From: Anaerolineae bacterium
GTDB lineage: Bacteria > Chloroflexota > Anaerolineae > Promineifilales > Promineifilaceae
Length of the DNA stretch: 64,000 bases
Direction of reading: 5' to 3'
Assembly (NCBI GenBank): GCA_023384355.1
Contig: JAHDWL010000011.1
Span: forward strand, 1-64,000
Shown here: positions 59,880-64,000 of the stretch, piece after piece
Numbering within the stretch: the first letter of the stretch is position 1
Layout of the letters: each line of letters begins with the position of its first letter
The notes under the pieces: generated by a model
Database searches by the model: none
What the model saw: the letters and a program-made list of their open reading frames with translations, nothing else
Told to the model about the DNA's origin: nothing
Translations under genes and position numbers: made by a program

Positions 59880-60899
59880 ATGTCAATCGAAATCATCCCT
59901 TTTCACGTTGGCCTGATGCCGGCCGCGGCCGAATTGCTGGCCCGTCGCCACGCGCGCGACCGGCAGGCGTTGCCCCTGCTGCCGGCGCGTTTCGAAAACA
60001 CCCGCAACGCCCAGGCCGCGGTGCGCGAGGTGTGGAACAAGCCGCACACCACCGGCACGGCCGCCCTGCGCGACGGGCGTCTCGTGGGCTATCTGCTCGG
60101 CGAGGCCCGATTCGACACCTTGCGCGGCCGCCACATCTGGATGCATCTGGCCGGCCACGCGCTGGCCGACGACGCGCCGTCAAGCCTTTACGCCGAGCTT
60201 TATGCCGCCGCCGGGCCGGCCTGGCTTCGCCTGGGCGCGTTCGACCATTACATCAAGATTACCGCCACCGATGCCGCCGCGCTGGACGTCTGGTTTGATC
60301 TCACCTTCGGCAAGGAGCAGGCCCATGCCTTTCTGTCGCTGAACGGCGCGCTGCCGGAGCGGGTTGCCGTCCCCGGCGTCGTCATCCGGCGGGCAACCGA
60401 GGCCGATCGCGATGCCTTCGTCGACGAGATGTCGCCGATTCTGCGGCAGCACATGTCCGGGCCGCCCGTCTGGGGCGTGGCGCTGCCCGAGGCGGTCGGG
60501 TCGATGCGCGAAGGGTTCGCCGATCTGCTGACCGACGCGACCGCCCTTGTCTGGCTGGCCGAGGCCGAGGGCGAGACCGAGGCGGGGCGCGTGCTGGGCT
60601 ATCAGGTCTATTTTCCCGCGTCTCCGGCCGATGACGACCTGACGATCTCCATCTCGGAGCGCACCGCGCTGCTGGAGGTGGCGGCGACGCGACCGGACGC
60701 CCGCGGCCGCGGCATCGGCCGGGCGCTGGCCGCCGCCGGCCTGGCGGATGCCGCCGCCGGAGGTTACACCGTCTGTGTCGCCGACTGGCGCACGACCAAT
60801 ATCGAGGGCAACCGCTTTTGGCTGGGTGTCGGCTTCCGACCGGCCGTCTATCGCCTGACGCGCAAGGTCGATCCGCGCATCGCCTGGGCCACGTTCTGA
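59880..60899 (+). CDS. Tandem GNAT N-acetyltransferase
   Basis: A 339-residue protein with two GNAT folds. The N-terminal half (EIIPFHVGLMPAAAELLARRHARDRQALPLLPARFE...) lacks a clear CoA loop and is likely degenerate; the C-terminal half is complete (VIRRATEADRDAF, EVAATRPDARGRGIGRALAAAGLADA, WRTTNIEGNRFWLGVGFRP). Substrate unknown. The ATG at 59880 lies between the cyclase gene (41 bases upstream) and the kinase gene (54 bases downstream), all on the same strand, so co-transcription is likely. Confidence 0.85.
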   Translation: MSIEIIPFHVGLMPAAAELLARRHARDRQALPLLPARFENTRNAQAAVREVWNKPHTTGTAALRDGRLVGYLLGEARFDTLRGRHIWMHLAGHALADDAPSSLYAELYAAAGPAWLRLGAFDHYIKITATDAAALDVWFDLTFGKEQAHAFLSLNGALPERVAVPGVVIRRATEADRDAFVDEMSPILRQHMSGPPVWGVALPEAVGSMREGFADLLTDATALVWLAEAEGETEAGRVLGYQVYFPASPADDDLTISISERTALLEVAATRPDARGRGIGRALAAAGLADAAAGGYTVCVADWRTTNIEGNRFWLGVGFRPAVYRLTRKVDPRIAWATF

Positions 60900-60952
60900 T
60901 GACGGGCGGCAGTTCCGGCACCTCTTTTTAGAGCGTATCAAGGACAATAGTC

Positions 60953-62365
60953 ATGGCAAATTTCGATTTCCTGCGCAAGATTCCCCTGTTCGCGGAGCTG
61001 CCCGAGGAGGATCTGCAGAGCCTGTGCCAGATCGTCGTCGATGTTCACCTGCCCGCGGGCGAGGTGTTATTCGAGGAAGGCAGCACGGGCGACAAGGCCT
61101 ATATCGTCCGTACCGGTGAGGTTGAGATCATCAAGATGAGCCAGAACCGGGAGATTCTGTTGGCCAAGCGCGGGCCGGGCGAGGTCTTCGGCGAGATCGC
61201 CCTGATGTTCGACACGGAGCGCACGGCCTCGGTGCGGGCGCGCGTGGACACGGACCTGGTGAGCATCGGCCGCGAGGACTTGCGGCTGCTGCTGAAGCTC
61301 AGCCCCACGGCGGCCGCGTCCTTGTTCGATATCATGCTCTCCCGCCTGCAAAACACGCAAAACCTGCTGAAGCAGAGCGAGAAGATGGCCCAACTGGGCA
61401 CCTTCACCGCGGGCATCGCCCACGAGCTGAACAATCCGGCGGCCGCCGTCCAGCGCAGCGCCGACCAGCTCAACACGGTGCTGTTCGCTTCGGCCCACAC
61501 GTTCATGCGGATGGTGCGCGAGGGGTTGACGACTCATCAGCAGCAAGTGCTGGAGCGCTATGTGCGTATGACCCAGGAGCGGGCCAAGGAGATGCCGGAG
61601 ATGGACCCCCTGGTCCGCAGCGACCGCGAGGCGGTACTGGAGGAGTGGCTGGAAGCCCACGGCGTGGAGGAGGCCTGGGATTGCGCGTCGACACTCGTCA
61701 ACCTGAATTTCAACGACGGCAATCTGGAGGAGCTGTCCACCGAGTTTGGTCCGCAGCAATTACCGACCATTATCGACTGGCTCAACAACAACTACACCGT
61801 CTTCAACCTGCTGAGCGAGTTGCGTCAGGGCGCGGTGCGCATATCGGGTATCATCAAGGCCCTGAAATCCTACACCTATCTCGACCAGGCCCCGATATTG
61901 CGGACGAACATCCATCAGGGGCTGGACGACACGCTCATCATCCTGCGCCACAAGCTGAAGAATGACATCAAGGTGCGGCGCGAGTATGACCCGACGCTGC
62001 CGGAGATCGACGCCCACGGCAGCGAGCTGAACCAGGTGTGGACGAACATCATCGACAACGCCGCCGACGCGCTGCACGAGGCCAACACGCCCGATGCCAC
62101 CATCACCCTGCGCACGCGACAGGAAGGCCAGTGGATCATCGTCACGATCGAGGACAACGGCCCGGGCATCAGCAAGGAGAACTTGCCACGCATCTTCGAC
62201 ACCTTCTTCACCACCAAGCCGATCGGCCAGGGGACGGGCCTGGGCCTGGAGATCAGCTACAACATCGTGGTCGTCAAGCACAAGGGGGATATTCGCGTCA
62301 AGTCGGAGCCGGGCAAGACGGAGTTCGAGATCTGGCTGCCGAAGGAATTGAAGGAGGAGGATTAG
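60953..62365 (+). CDS. Histidine kinase with cNMP-binding domain
   Basis: A 470-residue soluble kinase. A CRP-type cyclic-nucleotide-binding domain fills about 1-125: GEVFGEIALMFDTERTASVRAR (E81 and R90 are the ribose/phosphate contacts, intact). A short coil then HisKA with H157 (GIAHELNNPAAAVQ), a long helical insertion (about 165-290), and HATPase (QVWTNIIDNAADAL, DNGPGISKENLPRIF, GTGLGLEISYNIV). It lacks a transmembrane region and a receiver. Intact cNMP residues beside a cyclase gene suggest that cyclic nucleotide tunes the kinase; the response regulator is not in the window. Confidence 0.92.
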   Translation: MANFDFLRKIPLFAELPEEDLQSLCQIVVDVHLPAGEVLFEEGSTGDKAYIVRTGEVEIIKMSQNREILLAKRGPGEVFGEIALMFDTERTASVRARVDTDLVSIGREDLRLLLKLSPTAAASLFDIMLSRLQNTQNLLKQSEKMAQLGTFTAGIAHELNNPAAAVQRSADQLNTVLFASAHTFMRMVREGLTTHQQQVLERYVRMTQERAKEMPEMDPLVRSDREAVLEEWLEAHGVEEAWDCASTLVNLNFNDGNLEELSTEFGPQQLPTIIDWLNNNYTVFNLLSELRQGAVRISGIIKALKSYTYLDQAPILRTNIHQGLDDTLIILRHKLKNDIKVRREYDPTLPEIDAHGSELNQVWTNIIDNAADALHEANTPDATITLRTRQEGQWIIVTIEDNGPGISKENLPRIFDTFFTTKPIGQGTGLGLEISYNIVVVKHKGDIRVKSEPGKTEFEIWLPKELKEED

Positions 62366-62481
62366 GCAGTGATCAGTGGGGCAGTGGTCAGTATTCAGTA
62401 TTCAGTGGGTCAGTGGTCAGTAGGTCAGTCATCACCCCCTTCCCCCTTTCCCCCCTTCTCCCCTTCTCTTCTTCACCAACA
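62366..62481. repeat. CAGT-N3/4 array and C/T-rich tract
   Basis: After the kinase stop about nine CAGT units with 3-4 base spacers run from 62367 to about 62430, including the 18-mer shared with 46422-46439. A pyrimidine-rich run (CCCCCTTCCCCC type) follows up to the ATG of the debranching enzyme gene, where no ribosome site is evident. Confidence 0.75.
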
Positions 62482-64000
62482 ATGTTAAACCGCATTGACA
62501 TCTATCCCACCCACCGCCACGGCGACCTGTGGCTGCGCGCCGGGCGGCCGCAGCCGCTGGGCGCGACGATTGTGCCCGGCGGGGTCAATTTCGCCGTCTT
62601 CTCGCGCTTCGCCGCCGGCTGCACGCTGGTTCTCTTTCACAAGGGGGAGCCGCGGCCATTTGTCGAGATCCCCTTCCCCGACTCTTTCCGCATCGGCCAC
62701 GTGTGGGCCATGATCGTTTTCGGGCTGGACACCGAGAACGTCGAATACGGCTACCGCATGGACGGCCCGCACCGCCCGCTGGCCGGGCATCGCTTCGACC
62801 GCCACCGGATTTTGCTCGACCCCTACGCGCGGGCCATCGACGGCCGCCCGCGCTGGGCCGAGCCGCCGAACGACGACGACCCGATGCCTTTCCGCGGCCG
62901 TCTGCTGATCGACGATTTCGACTGGCAGGACGACCGCCAGCTTGAGTTGCCGGCCGAGGATCTGATCATCTACGAGATGCACGTCCGCGGCTTCACCCGC
63001 GACGCCTCGTCGGGCGTCAAGTTCCCCGGCACCTTTGCCGCCATCCGCGAGAAGATCCCCTATCTCCTGTCGCTGGGGGTCAACGCCGTCGAGCTGATGC
63101 CCATCCAGGAGTTCGACGAATACGACAACGAATTTCACAACCCCTACACCGGGCAACGGCTGGTGAACTACTGGGGCTATTCGACCGTCGGTTTCTTCGC
63201 CCCCAAGGCTTCCTACGCCGCCATGGGGCATCTGGGGATGGAGGCCGACGAGCTGAAGGCGCTGGTCAAGCTGCTGCACCGCCACGGCATCGAGGTGATT
63301 CTCGACGTGGTGTTCAACCACACGGCCGAGGGCGGCGACAAGGGGCAGACCATCTCCTATCGCGGGCTGGACAACAAGACCTACTACATGCTGAAACCCG
63401 ACGGCGGCTATCAGAACTTCAGCGGCACGGGCAACACGCTGAATTGCAACAATCCCGTGGTGCGCAATCTGGTGCTCGACGCGCTGCGCTACTGGGTGTC
63501 GGAATACCACATCGACGGCTTTCGCTTCGATCTGGCGTCGATTCTGGGCCGCGACGCCGAGGGCCACCCGCTGGCCAACCCGCCGCTGCTGGAATCGCTG
63601 GCCCACGACCCGGTGCTGGGCAGCACCAAGCTCATCGCCGAGGCGTGGGACGCCGGCGGGCTATACCAGGTGGGCACATTCCCGGCCTACGGGCGCTGGG
63701 CGGAGTGGAACGGCCGCTATCGCGACGCGCTGCGCCGCTTCCTGAAGGGCGACCCGGACATGACCGGCGAGATGGCCTGGATGATCAAGGGTTCGCCCCA
63801 CATGTATCTGGAGCGGGGGCCGACGGCGTCGATCAACTTCGTCACCTGCCACGACGGTTTCACGCTCAACGATCTGGTGTCCTACGCCGTGAAGCACAAC
63901 CTGGCCAACGGCGAGGACAACCGCGACGGGGCCAACGACAATCATAGCTGGAACTGGGGCCACGAGGGGCCGACCGACGACCCGGCCATATTGGCCCTGC
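62482..64000 (+). CDS. glgX: Glycogen debranching enzyme, GlgX-like GH13 (C-terminus outside window)
   Basis: About 506 codons are present to the right edge. N-terminal CBM48-like domain (GATIVPGGVNFAVFSRFAAGCTLVLF) precedes the GH13 (beta/alpha)8 barrel: IIYEMHVRGFTRD, DVVFNHTAEG (conserved His/Asn), nucleophile Asp in DGFRFDLAS, acid/base Glu in LIAEAWDAGG and TCHDGFTLNDLVSY. It cleaves alpha-1,6 branches of glycogen limit dextrins (isoamylase/GlgX subgroup). The start has no clear ribosome site and follows a repeat array. Neighbouring glycogen genes are outside the window. Confidence 0.93.
   Translation, partial: MLNRIDIYPTHRHGDLWLRAGRPQPLGATIVPGGVNFAVFSRFAAGCTLVLFHKGEPRPFVEIPFPDSFRIGHVWAMIVFGLDTENVEYGYRMDGPHRPLAGHRFDRHRILLDPYARAIDGRPRWAEPPNDDDPMPFRGRLLIDDFDWQDDRQLELPAEDLIIYEMHVRGFTRDASSGVKFPGTFAAIREKIPYLLSLGVNAVELMPIQEFDEYDNEFHNPYTGQRLVNYWGYSTVGFFAPKASYAAMGHLGMEADELKALVKLLHRHGIEVILDVVFNHTAEGGDKGQTISYRGLDNKTYYMLKPDGGYQNFSGTGNTLNCNNPVVRNLVLDALRYWVSEYHIDGFRFDLASILGRDAEGHPLANPPLLESLAHDPVLGSTKLIAEAWDAGGLYQVGTFPAYGRWAEWNGRYRDALRRFLKGDPDMTGEMAWMIKGSPHMYLERGPTASINFVTCHDGFTLNDLVSYAVKHNLANGEDNRDGANDNHSWNWGHEGPTDDPAILAL

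Overview
The window is a GC-rich bacterial chromosome segment (apart from AT-richer spacers) packed with short operons on both strands. The gene mix points to Chloroflexota (Anaerolineae/Caldilineae-like): Uma2 (DUF820) nucleases, a DUF2332 protein, a BCH1/PucC-type transporter, SCP-x-like thiolase, tail-anchored GMC oxidoreductase, PKD/PD40 secreted proteins, DUF5682/DUF5691 operon and class III cyclases fused to AAA/TPR modules. The phylum call is inferred from gene content only. I see no rRNA, tRNA, CRISPR array, integrase or full-length transposase.

Layout. 1-8.0 kb: a large secreted multidomain protein (cut by the left edge), a CoA-binding protein, a small-protein/nucleotidyltransferase pair, a membrane adenylate cyclase and a GT-C-like membrane protein. 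8.1-18.7 kb: metabolic genes (GMC oxidoreductase, aldehyde dehydrogenase with a matching C-terminal membrane tail, branched-chain aminotransferase, thiolase), an Uma2 nuclease and a TumE-type (DUF6516) toxin-antitoxin pair. 18.8-26.5 kb: PucC-family transporter, DNA polymerase IV, a biotin carrier/Xaa-Pro peptidase operon, GNAT, TetR, CYP51-like P450 and DinB-fold protein. 26.5-36.1 kb: a two-component system, a dihydropyrimidinase-family enzyme, a secreted beta-helix protein, a rhodanese with a probable structured RNA leader, a CBS-pair protein and a second Uma2 protein. 36.2-48.5 kb: ClpB, then a tightly overlapped five-gene operon SWIM / DUF5691 / MoxR AAA+ / DUF5682 / VWA, then DnaJ-type co-chaperone and an Hsp20 with an unusual repeated tail. 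48.5-56 kb: a 266-bp MITE-like element with terminal inverted repeats and a 9-bp target duplication, ABC-F ATPase, HAD hydrolase, AMMECR1 protein, anaerobic sulfatase-maturase-like radical SAM protein, M29 aminopeptidase, GNAT. 56-64 kb: UBP zinc finger overlapping a 1161-aa cyclase-AAA-TPR protein, tandem GNAT, a cNMP-binding histidine kinase, and a glycogen debranching enzyme cut by the right edge.

Themes. Protein quality control (ClpB, DnaJ, Hsp20) flanks the SWIM/MoxR/DUF5682/VWA operon, which is the best candidate for a poorly described system: a chelatase-like AAA+/VWA pair with a DNA- or protein-binding SWIM protein and a DUF5682 protein carrying TraB/EreA-like motifs. Cyclic-nucleotide signalling recurs: two class III cyclases and a kinase with a cNMP-binding domain. 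At DNA level, many TATAAT-like -10 boxes sit 6-9 bases from a start codon, suggesting frequent leaderless transcription; intergenic spacers carry CAGT-N3/4 arrays, heptamer repeats and a family of long hairpins, one pair of which lies inside the MITE-like element.
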